A stretch of DNA of 64,000 nucleotides from Bryobacteraceae bacterium (GTDB lineage: Bacteria > Acidobacteriota > Terriglobia > Bryobacterales > Bryobacteraceae). A program made the translations under genes and the position numbers. Below, one piece after another: positions 9,371 through 19,277 of this stretch. The notes below the pieces were generated by a model. It did no database searches and was not told the origin of the DNA. It worked only from the letters and a program-made list of their open reading frames with translations. The stretch spans positions 3,852,001 through 3,916,000 of the forward strand of contig BPGD01000001.1 in assembly GCA_026002855.1 (NCBI GenBank), read 5' to 3'. Each line of letters starts with the position of its first letter. Position 1 is the first letter of the stretch.

Positions 9371-9589
9371 CGATAATTCAAAAATCTGTCCAGGAAATCG
9401 GGGGCGGTACACCGCAACGGCCGTCCAGCCCCCAGCTGGTTGACGGCATCGATCATCTGCTTTTCCGCGGATCGGCTTCGCTTAATCCATTTCTATCGTC
9501 ATTATGAGCACCTCCAAAGTATCGCTGGCTGAGTTTCCGGAGAGCATCTCATCAGGTCAGTGCTCAGAGAATTCACTCAAATTGGGATA

Positions 9590-9618
9590 TTGACCCGTCT
9601 TTGCGGATCACCTAGAAT
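9590..9618 (+). promoter_or_regulatory. Sigma70-type promoter of the giant secreted protein gene
   Basis: TTGACC (9590-9595), a 17-base spacer, then TAGAAT (9613-9618). The predicted start of transcription near 9625 leaves a 25-base leader with the ribosome binding site AAGGAG at 9633-9638 ahead of the ATG at 9650. Confidence 0.6.
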
Positions 9619-9649
9619 CCTGCTGTCTGTCGAAGGAGAATCTGATCCG

Positions 9650-12600
9650 ATGTCCTGCGGCTGGCAAAGGCTGAGATCATTCCGTGTTCCGTTTCTTGTT
9701 TGCATGTTTTCCATATCCGGCGCCGCCTTGGCTCAGGTCTCAGCGCCGGTGCTAACCGGGGCGACGCCGAACTCCATTCCGCAGGGCAGCAGCTACCAGA
9801 ATGTAACGCTGACCGGCTCAGGATTCACAACATCGAGCTATCATCAGTTCTCTATCGACGGGGGCAGCACGTGGAGTTGGGCGACGGCGGCACCCACCTA
9901 CAACAGCTCCACTTCCCTGACAGTCGCCGTAAACAACACGATCGTGCGGACGGTGTGGGTTCGTGTGTGCTCGTCTTATGGCAGCAGCGTGTGCTCGAAC
10001 AGCGTCACGGTGACGGTGACTGCAGCGGCGCCGGTGCCGACAGTGAGTTCGGTTTCCCCGACACAGATGCCGGCCGACGGGGTGACGCGGCCGCTGACAA
10101 TCTACGGGAGCAATTTCCAGAGCGGGAATGTGGTGCAGTTCAAGTGGGGCGTGGGCGCCGGGGCGGGAGTCTGGAATACCGGCCTGTACAATCCGCCGAC
10201 GATTGTCAGTTCAACCCAGATGACGATCAACATGAACCCGGGCACGGTGACGGACACGATCTATGTGCGGGTGTGCCGTTCGGCGACGCAGACGACGTCG
10301 GCGGACTGTTCGTCGGGGACGCAGTCGGTGACGGTGACGGCGGCGCAGACGCTGACGGTGACGCTGAGCGCGAACCCGTCCAGCGGGACGGCGCCTCTGA
10401 ACGGGGTCAGTCTGACGGCAACGGTTGGGGGCACGGCCACGGGAACGATCAACTACACGTTTTACTGTAATCGCGCCGATACCGGGATAAACATCACCTC
10501 GGGCTGGGCGGCGAAGTTTGACGGGGTGTACGACAATCCAAAGACGGCGTCGGGAGCATGCAGTTACTCCGCGCCTGGAACGTACACGGCGAAGGTGATC
10601 GTGGAGCGGGGTTCGGCTCCACCCACACAGGCGCAGGCGACGGTAACGGTGACGGCGGCGGCACCGGTGCTGACTGGAGCGACGCCGAACTCCATTCCGC
10701 AGGGCAGCAGCTACCAGAATGTAACGCTGACCGGCTCTGGATTCACGACATCGAGCTATCATCAGTTCTCTGTCGACGGCGGCAGCACGTGGAGCTGGGC
10801 GACGGCGGCGCCCACCTACAACAGCTCCACGTCCCTGACCGTCGCCGTCAACAACACGATCGTGCGGACGGTGTGGGTTCGTGTGTGCTCGTCCTATGGC
10901 AGCAGCGTGTGCTCGAACAGCGTCACGGTGACGATCCAGGCGGCGCAGACGCTGACGGTGACGCTGAACGCGAACCCGTCCAGCGGGACGGCGCCTCTGA
11001 ACGGGGTCAGTCTGACGGCAACGGTTGGGGGCACGGCCACGGGAACGATCAACTACACGTTTTACTGTAATCGCGCCGATACCGGGATAAACATCACCTC
11101 GGGCTGGGCGGCGAAGTTTGACGGGGTGTACGACAATCCAAAGACGGCGTCGGGAGCATGCAGTTACTCCGCGCCTGGAACGTACACGGCGAAGGTGATC
11201 GTGGAGCGGGGTTCGGCTCCACCCACACAGGCGCAGGCGAAGGTAACGGTAACTGCAGCGGCGCCGGTGCCGACGGTGAGTTCGGTTTCCCCGACACAGA
11301 TGCCGGCCGACGGGGTGACGCGGCCGCTGACAATCTACGGGAGCAATTTCCAGAGCGGGAATGTGGTGCAGTTCAAGTGGGGCGTGGGCGCCGGGGCGGG
11401 AGTCTGGAATACCGGCCTGTACAATCCGCCGACGATTGTCAGTTCAACCCAGATGACGATCAGCATGAACCCGGGCACGGTGACGGACACGATCTATGTG
11501 CGGGTGTGCCGTTCGGCGACGCAGACGACGTCGGCGGACTGTTCGTCGGGGACGCAGTCGGTGACGGTGACTGCAGCGGCGCCGGTGCCGACGGTGAGTT
11601 CGGTTTCCCCGACACAGATGCCGGCCGACGGGGTGACGCGGCCGCTGACAATTTACGGGAGCAATTTCCAGAGCGGGAATGTGGTGCAGTTCAAGTGGGG
11701 CGTGGGCGCCGGGGCGGGAGTCTGGAATACCGGCCTGTACAATCCACCGACGATTGTCAGTTCAACCCAGATGACGATCAACATGAACCCGGGCACGGTG
11801 ACGGACACGATCTATGTGCGGGTGTGCCGCTCGGCGACGCAGACGACGTCGGCGGACTGTTCGTCGGGGACGCAGTCGGTGACGGTAACTGCAGCGGCGC
11901 CGGTGCCCAGTCTGACAGCATATGTGACGACCCCCTCGTCCCCTGCTTCTGGCCAGCCGTTCACCATCAACCTGACCGGCAACAATTTTGATCCGGCTTT
12001 GGCGCAGATTCTGTTTACTGGCCTAGGCTGCAGCCCGTGCGTGGTCTCCAACAGCTCACTGACCACCAAGAGCTCGACGCTTCTCATCGGCCCGGCAACC
12101 CTGGGCTCGGCAGGGACCTATACGGTCACCGTCCGCAATGGCGCCAGCGGACCGGTCTCCAACGGGCTGCCGTTGACCGTAGGCGGGGTGACGCCTTCGC
12201 TAACCAGCTTCTCGACCAGCCCCAGCCCGCCCGTGGCCGGCCAGCCGTTCACGCTGACTCTGAACGGCAGCAACTTCGATCCTGCTCTCGCGCAGATCGT
12301 CATTTACGGCACAGGGTGTGGCCCGTGCGTCATTCCGAACGGCTCTCTCACGACGAAAACCACGACACAGATCGCCGGCCCGGTGACGCTGACCAGTTCG
12401 GGAAGTTTTGACATCCGGGCGCAGAACGGGTCTGGTGGAGGGCTGTCGAATACCTTAACGCTGGTTCTGGGCACTCCCGCGCCGACTCTGACCATGCTGG
12501 GCACCACGCCGACGTCCCCTGCTCCTGGCCAGCCGTTCACCATCAACCTGACCGGCAACAATTTTGATCCGGCTTTGGCGCAGATTCTGTTTACTGGCCC

Positions 12601-15600
12601 AGGCTGCAGCCCGTGCGTGGTCTCCAACAGCTCACTGACCACCAAGAGCTCGACGCTTCTCATCGGCCCGGCAACCCTGGGCTCGGCAGGGACCTATACG
12701 GTCACCGTCCGCAATGGCGCCAGCGGACCGGTCTCCAACGGGCTGCCGTTGACCGTAGGCGGGGTGACGCCTTCGCTAACCAGCTTCTCGACCAGCCCCA
12801 GCCCGCCCGTGGCCGGCCAGCCGTTCACGCTGACTCTGAACGGCAGCAACTTCGATCCTGCTCTCGCGCAGATCGTCATTTACGGCACAGGGTGTGGCCC
12901 GTGCGTCATTCCGAACGGCTCTCTCACGACGAAAACCACGACACAGATCGCCGGCCCGGTGACGCTGACCAGTTCGGGAAGTTTTGACATCCGGGCGCAG
13001 AACGGGTCTGGTGGAGGGCTGTCGAATACCTTAACGCTGGTTCTGGGCACTCCCGCGCCGACTCTGACCATGCTGGGCACCACGCCGACGTCCCCTGCTC
13101 CTGGCCAGCCGTTCACCATCAACCTGACCGGCAACAATTTTGATCCGGCTTTGGCGCAGATTCTGTTTACTGGCCCAGGCTGCAGCCCGTGCGTGGTCTC
13201 CAACAGCTCACTGACCACCAAGAGCTCGACGCTTCTCATCGGCCCGGCAACCCTGGGCTCGGCAGGGACTTACACAGTGACCGTTCGAAATGGGTCTGGG
13301 GGACTGGTTTCCAATGCGCTGTCGCTGACGGTCAACGCGGTTGTACCGGCGTCGCCATCGATTCAGTCTCTCAGCAGACCGAGTATCGATCAGGGGTTTA
13401 GTTATGCAGAGGTGAGCATTTACGGCAGTGGCTTCACGGCACAAAGCTACCATCAATTTTCCATCGACAACGGGGCTACCTGGGATTGGGCCGTGTCGCC
13501 CCCGACCTACGACGGGCCCACAGCCCTGACCATCGCCGTGGCGAACCAGATCCCGCGCACGGTTCTTGTGCGTGTGTGCGCCTCGAAAGGCAATGGTACC
13601 GCCTGTTCGAACAGTCTCCCGATCACGGTGGTTCCTCCATCGGCTCCGGTGCTGCAAAGCTATTCGAGTTCTGCCTCTCAAGGCGCGGCTTTTGTCTTTG
13701 CCGGGATCGGATATACTCCCAAGGGCGCTGTCCGGCGCATCCTGCAAGGGGGCGGGAATGTTTCGCGCGATTTGGGGACCATCAGCGCAGATTACACCGG
13801 ACGCGTGGATTGGACGTGGGCAACCTCATGTTCAGACGCCGCTGGCTCATACGTTGCGAGGGCCATCGACCTGGCCGCCAACCGCGAAGCGCAGGCGACC
13901 GTGTCGCTCACAGCATCCGCCTCCTGCAGCCTGTCGCCGAAACTTGAGTTCATCACAGGTCAGCCTCTGCTGGGGAACACCTTGGTGATTGAGGGCGCCA
14001 ATTTTACACCCAACGGGCAGGTCCGCCGCTTCGTAACAGCGCCAAACAGGGCTACTCAGGAGATCGATCCGGCTCAAGCCGACGGCTCAGGAAGATGGAC
14101 GTGGAACTTCGTTACGAACTGCGCGGATCCCGCGGGGACGTGGGCGCTGGTCGCCCTCGATGTGGGCAGGAGCCTATCCAGTAACGTGCTCTCTGCGCCG
14201 CTGTCAATGAACCCTTCATGTCCAGCCCAGCCAGACCTCACCGACCGGGCCGAGCTGGTTTCCGAAAGCGGCCCAACTTCTCCACTGAGCGCCGGATCCA
14301 CTTTTGTGCAGGAGTGGGTTCTCCGCAATACCGGAACGACATCGTGGGATTCCAGATACCGGCTCGAGTATGTCTCCGGCGACGCCGGTTGCCCACGTTC
14401 ATCGGTGGCCGTGAAGTCCCCTGTGCCGCCTGGCGGCACCTATCGATTCAGCCTCACGTGCTCAGTTCCGCCATACAACGGCGCAATCTCCGAGTCATGG
14501 CAGTTCACGGGCCCGCAGGGAACCATTCCGATCGGGCAGGCAGAACGCCTCTGGTTGAGGCTGTCCGTATCCGCACCGGCATCGCTCGTTTTTTCGCAAA
14601 AATCTGTTTTATTCACATATAAGGCCGGAGACGAACACCCACCCCTGCCTGCTGTCATCACCTTGACGAGTTCAGCCGGGAACGTCCCTTATGAAATCCA
14701 AATTCAACCGCCCGGTGTGGCCTGGCTAAAGGTGGACAGGAAGGGATCATCAACGCCCGACACTCTCAAGCTCAGTGTGAAGACGGGGTTGCCTCCCGGG
14801 GAATATAGTGCTTCCGTGCGCGCTGTTTCTGGTACATCAGTACCGGCAGAGTTAGCGATCCACTTAAAGGTTACAGAATACGCTCCATTCATCGGGGGTG
14901 TGCCCTCCGGGCAGCTCATTTTGTTGGGGTGGCTCGATCCTGCACGAGATACGATTGTCCTCACCCACGGCCTTCAGACGGAAAATGAGGCAAACTGGGA
15001 GGATAAACTCTGGACTGGAGTGCAGCTCAAGCAGGCAACTGCTCTTCTTGTAAAGAGGCTACACGGTCGACCCGTGAATATCGTCCGATTTCTTTGGGGC
15101 GGTGCCAGGCAAGGCCCGATCGGTTATCCCGCAGCAAAAGCTTTTGCCCCTCCTTCCGGGATCGTGCTTGCGAGCCGTCTCATTCAGGGGCTGTGTCCCG
15201 ACTTTTCGAGAACGGGGGTTTGCACATACAACAGGAGGATTCACTTCATCGGACATTCACTGGGGACAATTGTAAACGCTCACGCGGCCAAAGCATTTCT
15301 CGAAGTTGCCAATCAGATCGCACAAGCACAATTTACCACCCTGGACATGCCGCAAAATCTTGTATCACTTCTTCCTGACGCCTACACAGGTTATTCGAGC
15401 GAATTTTTGGCAAGTATTCTTCCTCTTGACAAATTGCGCGGGCGATTAATTCTCGAAAATTATTTTAGCAGGAGTGGACTTACTGGTGTCGGTGATTTTG
15501 TAACTGGTGCACACTATAATGTGGAACTCAACGACCCGGACCGATTAGATGCAATATTCCTCGAGGGTGGCCTCTCTGGCTTTAGCGCGCATAGCGGTGT

Positions 15601-18043
15601 CCACCAATGGTATCGCTGGACGATCTGGCCGAAATTGCCGATAGACTCGTTTAGTGCAAAGGACGACGTATGCCCGGATTGGCAAAAGGCTGTCTACAAC
15701 TGGTTTGATCCCAAAACTGAGGAAGACCTGATTGCAGTGCAACATATTACAAATAACCATAGCCTCAATCCGTGCCAGTACGGCTTTAATACTTCAATTA
15801 TTCTCGACGACCACACTGATGCTACTTCATCGAACGATAAGCAGGGTGGACGTCTCACCAATGAATTCTCTTGGATGCCTCTCTATGCGGGGACGTCGCT
15901 GAGCACTTCGCCGTCCTACGCGAACTGCGCAGTTCAAACCCGCCTGGCGACCGGTGCCCCGGTTGGCGGCATGAGATCGGTGATCGAATCCATCTCTTGT
16001 CGAGGCGATCAGTCCGCCTACTCTGCTTTGCCTATTTATATTCCCCCGGGAGCAACTGCGATCTCCTTCAAGGTTACGGTGGATTCACCGGCAGAAGGCG
16101 ACCGGGCGGTTGTGGCCGTAGACAATCAACCGATCTGGGTGCTGGATTCAGGCTCGATCCTGCCTGGCTTTGAATTTGAAGCGGGGCCGATTCCGGTCGA
16201 TAATCTCACTGGGCAGCGCGTGCTGACCGTCTCTTTAGTAAAAGAGGGTAACCAAAACAACGTGGCGTTTCAGCTGAAGGATTTTCAGGTTCAGGTGCGG
16301 ACTGTGGCCACCATACCGGCGATGCTCTCTGCTTCCGTCGTCCGGCCCGATAGTCTACAGGCTGGCCAGCAAGGTGCACAGATGCAGATTGTAGTGACCA
16401 ATGCCCGCGATGCCGGCCCAACCGCTGGCGAAGTAAGCGTCGACCTGCTCTTGCCTGCCGGGCTCGACTTGGTCTCCGCCTCGGGCGCTGGATGGAATTG
16501 CGTGCGCAATCGGTGTGTGCGTTCAGACTCTTTGGCGGCCGGGTTCAATTACCCGCCCATCGTCGTTGTTGCGAACGTTTCATCCTCGGTTGCCAGCCCT
16601 GCCGTGGTCCTCGTGAGCACAAGCGGCGGCGGCTCTGCTGGTTCGATGACCCGTGAATCGATTCCCGTCGCTGGAGCCAGCGGCGGGTCGTATGGAAACT
16701 CAGCGGACGATGCATTTGTGCCCCTTGTGCTCCCCCAACTCGCTTACGGGGGCGGCTGGCAAACAGCACTGTACTTCTATAACAGCAATCCGTCTGCTGT
16801 GAGTTTCCCTCTCAACTTCATCAGCCGGACAGGCGGGCCGCTGGAGGTACCGTTGGCCGGGCTGGGTCCAACCAGCTCCCGGATCCTGACATTGGGAGCC
16901 GGAAGTACAACCGTGCTCGTCGCGCCAAATGTCGGGGAACTTGTGCAAGGTTGGGTGGAGACGGCTCTGCCTTCCGGAGTCAATGCTTACGCGGTTTTCC
17001 GGCAGTCCGTGCCGGGGCGCCCTGATCAGGAGGCCGTCGTGCTGTTCGAGCCCAGGTCCAGTCGAACGGCTGACTTCGCCTTTGACGACGAACGCCAGAT
17101 CACAGCGGTCTCCATCGTGAATCCGGCTTTGCAATCGGCGACAGTGAAGGCATCCGCATACGGTGCTGACAACCGCCTCCTCGGAAGTGCAGATTTGCCG
17201 ATTGGGCCCCGATCCAAGCTGGAGTCTGCGCTCAGGGAGCTCCCTGGCCTTGGAAGGGTGGCCGGGCGAATCGGTCGCGTACGAATCGAATCGGACAAGG
17301 ATTCGATCGCGGTGCTAGGGCTCCGCTTCGGAGGAGAGGCCGTGACGACTATCCCCGTAGCGCAGAGCGGCGGCACTCAGACGCCATCGGGACGGTTCGT
17401 GTTGCCACAGGTCGCTTTTGGAGGCGGTTGGACGACGGAAATGTATTTTACGAACACCTCAAATACCGTTGCGAATGTCCCGGTGAACTTCTTCAGTGAT
17501 AGGGGGACTGCTTTGAGCGTTCCGATGCAGGGCAGTCAGTCTTCCTCGTACAACATGACGCTTCGTGCAGGCGAGACGATGCGCCTGACTGTGTCAGGCA
17601 CGGAAAGCCTAACACAAGGTTGGGCGGAGGCAAGTCTGCCACCAGGAGTCATTGGATATGCCGTCTTCCGTCAGACCGTACCCGGAAGAGCTGACCAGGA
17701 GGCAGTGGTTCCACTCACCAGGGCGGACGGCCGAGAGGCTCAATTTGCTTTTGATGACGCTGGCTTGACCACCACGGTGGCGCTTCTTAATCCGGCCTAC
17801 TCGGCGGTCTGGATTGCCGTTACGGCCTACGGCGAGGATGGACAGCTACTTGCCGCTACGCAGCTGAATTTGCCGGCGCTTTCCAAACAGGCGTACATTT
17901 TGAGGAACCTTCCCGGATTGTCGATGCTGACCGGAAAGCGCGGACGCATAAAAATTCAGGTCATGTCGCTGGGAACGATTTCTGCGCTCGGGTTCCGTTT
18001 CGGTGGCGAAGCGTTTACCTCCATACCGGTGCAACATCGCTAG
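9650..18043 (+). CDS. Giant secreted IPT/TIG-repeat protein with alpha/beta-hydrolase domain
   Basis: 2797 residues; the start at 9650 has AAGGAG 11 bases upstream. The signal peptide is about residues 1-28. Residues 31-1330 are about thirteen Ig-like modules of IPT/TIG and PKD-like type in order A-B-C-A-C-B-B-D-E-D-E-D-A', many nearly identical in DNA. Residues 1331-1530 hold two more beta modules. Residues about 1534-1641 resemble the NBR1-type Ig domain (FVQEWVLRNTGTTSW). Residues about 1744-1990 form an alpha/beta-hydrolase: IVLTHGLQ and the nucleophile elbow GHSLGT with Ser1870, so lipase or esterase activity is plausible. The C-terminus (about 2354-2572 and 2583-2797) is a duplicated domain starting LPQLAYGGGWQTALYFYN or LPQVAFGGGWTTEMYFTN. 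It probably acts at the cell surface; the substrate is unknown. Confidence 0.85.
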   Translation: MSCGWQRLRSFRVPFLVCMFSISGAALAQVSAPVLTGATPNSIPQGSSYQNVTLTGSGFTTSSYHQFSIDGGSTWSWATAAPTYNSSTSLTVAVNNTIVRTVWVRVCSSYGSSVCSNSVTVTVTAAAPVPTVSSVSPTQMPADGVTRPLTIYGSNFQSGNVVQFKWGVGAGAGVWNTGLYNPPTIVSSTQMTINMNPGTVTDTIYVRVCRSATQTTSADCSSGTQSVTVTAAQTLTVTLSANPSSGTAPLNGVSLTATVGGTATGTINYTFYCNRADTGINITSGWAAKFDGVYDNPKTASGACSYSAPGTYTAKVIVERGSAPPTQAQATVTVTAAAPVLTGATPNSIPQGSSYQNVTLTGSGFTTSSYHQFSVDGGSTWSWATAAPTYNSSTSLTVAVNNTIVRTVWVRVCSSYGSSVCSNSVTVTIQAAQTLTVTLNANPSSGTAPLNGVSLTATVGGTATGTINYTFYCNRADTGINITSGWAAKFDGVYDNPKTASGACSYSAPGTYTAKVIVERGSAPPTQAQAKVTVTAAAPVPTVSSVSPTQMPADGVTRPLTIYGSNFQSGNVVQFKWGVGAGAGVWNTGLYNPPTIVSSTQMTISMNPGTVTDTIYVRVCRSATQTTSADCSSGTQSVTVTAAAPVPTVSSVSPTQMPADGVTRPLTIYGSNFQSGNVVQFKWGVGAGAGVWNTGLYNPPTIVSSTQMTINMNPGTVTDTIYVRVCRSATQTTSADCSSGTQSVTVTAAAPVPSLTAYVTTPSSPASGQPFTINLTGNNFDPALAQILFTGLGCSPCVVSNSSLTTKSSTLLIGPATLGSAGTYTVTVRNGASGPVSNGLPLTVGGVTPSLTSFSTSPSPPVAGQPFTLTLNGSNFDPALAQIVIYGTGCGPCVIPNGSLTTKTTTQIAGPVTLTSSGSFDIRAQNGSGGGLSNTLTLVLGTPAPTLTMLGTTPTSPAPGQPFTINLTGNNFDPALAQILFTGPGCSPCVVSNSSLTTKSSTLLIGPATLGSAGTYTVTVRNGASGPVSNGLPLTVGGVTPSLTSFSTSPSPPVAGQPFTLTLNGSNFDPALAQIVIYGTGCGPCVIPNGSLTTKTTTQIAGPVTLTSSGSFDIRAQNGSGGGLSNTLTLVLGTPAPTLTMLGTTPTSPAPGQPFTINLTGNNFDPALAQILFTGPGCSPCVVSNSSLTTKSSTLLIGPATLGSAGTYTVTVRNGSGGLVSNALSLTVNAVVPASPSIQSLSRPSIDQGFSYAEVSIYGSGFTAQSYHQFSIDNGATWDWAVSPPTYDGPTALTIAVANQIPRTVLVRVCASKGNGTACSNSLPITVVPPSAPVLQSYSSSASQGAAFVFAGIGYTPKGAVRRILQGGGNVSRDLGTISADYTGRVDWTWATSCSDAAGSYVARAIDLAANREAQATVSLTASASCSLSPKLEFITGQPLLGNTLVIEGANFTPNGQVRRFVTAPNRATQEIDPAQADGSGRWTWNFVTNCADPAGTWALVALDVGRSLSSNVLSAPLSMNPSCPAQPDLTDRAELVSESGPTSPLSAGSTFVQEWVLRNTGTTSWDSRYRLEYVSGDAGCPRSSVAVKSPVPPGGTYRFSLTCSVPPYNGAISESWQFTGPQGTIPIGQAERLWLRLSVSAPASLVFSQKSVLFTYKAGDEHPPLPAVITLTSSAGNVPYEIQIQPPGVAWLKVDRKGSSTPDTLKLSVKTGLPPGEYSASVRAVSGTSVPAELAIHLKVTEYAPFIGGVPSGQLILLGWLDPARDTIVLTHGLQTENEANWEDKLWTGVQLKQATALLVKRLHGRPVNIVRFLWGGARQGPIGYPAAKAFAPPSGIVLASRLIQGLCPDFSRTGVCTYNRRIHFIGHSLGTIVNAHAAKAFLEVANQIAQAQFTTLDMPQNLVSLLPDAYTGYSSEFLASILPLDKLRGRLILENYFSRSGLTGVGDFVTGAHYNVELNDPDRLDAIFLEGGLSGFSAHSGVHQWYRWTIWPKLPIDSFSAKDDVCPDWQKAVYNWFDPKTEEDLIAVQHITNNHSLNPCQYGFNTSIILDDHTDATSSNDKQGGRLTNEFSWMPLYAGTSLSTSPSYANCAVQTRLATGAPVGGMRSVIESISCRGDQSAYSALPIYIPPGATAISFKVTVDSPAEGDRAVVAVDNQPIWVLDSGSILPGFEFEAGPIPVDNLTGQRVLTVSLVKEGNQNNVAFQLKDFQVQVRTVATIPAMLSASVVRPDSLQAGQQGAQMQIVVTNARDAGPTAGEVSVDLLLPAGLDLVSASGAGWNCVRNRCVRSDSLAAGFNYPPIVVVANVSSSVASPAVVLVSTSGGGSAGSMTRESIPVAGASGGSYGNSADDAFVPLVLPQLAYGGGWQTALYFYNSNPSAVSFPLNFISRTGGPLEVPLAGLGPTSSRILTLGAGSTTVLVAPNVGELVQGWVETALPSGVNAYAVFRQSVPGRPDQEAVVLFEPRSSRTADFAFDDERQITAVSIVNPALQSATVKASAYGADNRLLGSADLPIGPRSKLESALRELPGLGRVAGRIGRVRIESDKDSIAVLGLRFGGEAVTTIPVAQSGGTQTPSGRFVLPQVAFGGGWTTEMYFTNTSNTVANVPVNFFSDRGTALSVPMQGSQSSSYNMTLRAGETMRLTVSGTESLTQGWAEASLPPGVIGYAVFRQTVPGRADQEAVVPLTRADGREAQFAFDDAGLTTTVALLNPAYSAVWIAVTAYGEDGQLLAATQLNLPALSKQAYILRNLPGLSMLTGKRGRIKIQVMSLGTISALGFRFGGEAFTSIPVQHR
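9740..11890 (+). repeat. Shuffled near-identical ~280-320 bp coding repeats (A, B, C modules)
   Basis: Module A at about 9740 and 10662; module B at about 10030, 11260 and 11576 (the last two 318 bp apart); module C at 10341 and 10941 (600 bp apart, with over 250 bases identical by eye). The order A-B-C-A-C-B-B shows duplication by recombination within the gene. Copies differ by only a few bases, so the duplication or homogenisation is recent. Confidence 0.85.
11935..13330 (+). repeat. 576-bp tandem coding repeat (D-E modules, ~2.4 copies)
   Basis: The same sequence returns with a period of exactly 576 bases: CATCAACCTGACCGGCAAC occurs at 11965, 12541 and 13117. One period encodes 192 residues, two IPT-like domains (VSNSSLTTKSSTLLIGPATL and IPNGSLTTKTTTQIAGPVTL). 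Copies are almost identical in DNA, so copy number may vary between strains or be mis-assembled. Confidence 0.9.
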
Positions 18044-18114
18044 TTGGATGCCTTCTCTTATTGACTATAGGGTGCCAAAGCATGCTCCACGGCCTTCTGA
18101 TCTGCCTGGACAGT

Positions 18115-18312
18115 CAATGGCCACAAGAAGCATATAGGATGTTCGACAAGAAACAAGCGGATTCCGGGCCCGCTTGAAGGACCGGAGGGCGCGCTGTACG
18201 GGGCCGGAATCCGGCCGCGGCGGCAAGGGCCGTTGGTCGGCCAAGCGCAAGATGAGTGTTGTTCTGGAGCTGCTCCGCGGCGCGGATCTGGAGTCCACGA
18301 GCCGCAAGTATG
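18115..18312 (+). mobile_element. IS3-family remnant (left end and start of orfA)
   Basis: From GACAAGAAACAAGCGGATTC to GAGCCGCAAGTATGG this matches the start of the element at 8049-9400 with few changes. Homology stops at 18312, where the IS256-type sequence begins. The IS256-like element therefore probably inserted into, or recombined with, this copy's orfA. Confidence 0.8.
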
Positions 18313-18362
18313 GGATGGTGTCCCTACCGCAGTTGAAAGTTGCGCAGCGGTTCATGATTAGT

Positions 18363-19277
18363 TTACGCCACCGCCTGCCGGGTGGCTGGCTGCAATCCAT
18401 CAAGGATTGCCTTCAAGGCCCACAGGTCCCGATAGCCCATAATCTTTCGAAACGATTTTTCGATTTCTAAGAAGGCCGCGGCCGACCAACGCGCCGCCAT
18501 GCCCGTCCGCCAGCGGCACACGCGACGCGTGCGATCGCGGACTCCGGAATGCGGATTATCGACAATGTTGCTGGTCGCCAAGCATCGATGCAGCGAGGGC
18601 AGAATATCCAGCCGGTTGATGGTGAAGCATTCCTCCAAGCCTTCCAGCAGCGCCGCGGCGGCATCCGGATAATCCTGTTCCAGCCAGCCGGCGATCTGGC
18701 GAAACTTGGCCATGCCGTCTTTCTGGTTCATCTTCCAGGCGGCGCGCATCAGCGAAGCCGTCTGCGCTTGCTGATGGCGCGGCAGCCGTCCGAGCACGTT
18801 GCGTAGTTTGTGATTTCTACACCTTTGGACGGGCGTCTCCGCGCCGAACACCGCGTTGATGGCCGTGCGCAGCGCTTTCGAGCCGTCAATGACGAACAGG
18901 CGCCGGCGTGAGGGATCGACCCCGTGATCCACCAGATGCTGGAGCAGATCCTTGGCGGCTTCGGCATTCTCGGTGGCTCCTTCGCGCAACCCCAGCACGT
19001 GCTTGCGGCCCTGAACATCCACGCCCACCGCGGCCAGCACACACTGATCCTGAAACTTCATGCCATCGATGTAGATGATCAGCAGATCGACCTCATCGAA
19101 GCGCCGTTCCATGAGTTGCTTCAGCGCGGCTTCGGAGGCCTCGATGGCTTCCCGGCTCACCGTCGATTTGGATACGCCCACCGTGTCGGCCATCTCCGCA
19201 ATCACGTCCCGATATCGGCGTGTGGAAACACCGTTCAACAGAATCTGAAGTGTACTTAGCGGGAGTTGAGCGGACAC
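18363..19277 (-). pseudogene. IS256-family (mutator-type) transposase, N-terminally truncated
   Basis: 304 residues against about 400 for the family. Catalytic regions are present: first Asp in IIYIDGMKFQDQCVL, second Asp in RRRLFVIDGSKALRTAI, and the Glu in LLEGLEECFTINRL. Family sequences VQRCRNHKLRNVLGRLP and STRRYRDVIAEMADTVGVSK are also visible. The IS481 element ends at 19251, so the first nine codons of this open frame (MSAQLPLST) are read from the IS481 end and the true N-terminal DNA-binding part is gone. The right end of the element is near 18313 (GATGGTGTCCCTACC). Activity is unlikely. Confidence 0.85.

Larger units (their letters stand above)
8049..9400 (+). mobile_element. IS3-family insertion sequence (decayed full-length copy)
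   Basis: The inverted ends are CGATTTCCTTGGACA (8049-8063) and TGTCCAGGAAATCG (9387-9400), with a further CCCC/GGGG match just outside, so the true ends may be a few bases beyond. Next to the left end, CTGATTT (8064-8070) and AAATCAG (8081-8087) add a strong local hairpin. Two overlapping genes lie inside (orfA, orfB), both frameshifted. Truncated relatives of this element are at 695-927 and 18115-18312. Confidence 0.75.

Noticed and set aside
9740-13330. CRISPR-like or satellite array
   Set aside because: Repeats are 280-580 bp, coding, contiguous and in frame; they are protein modules, not spacer-separated repeats.
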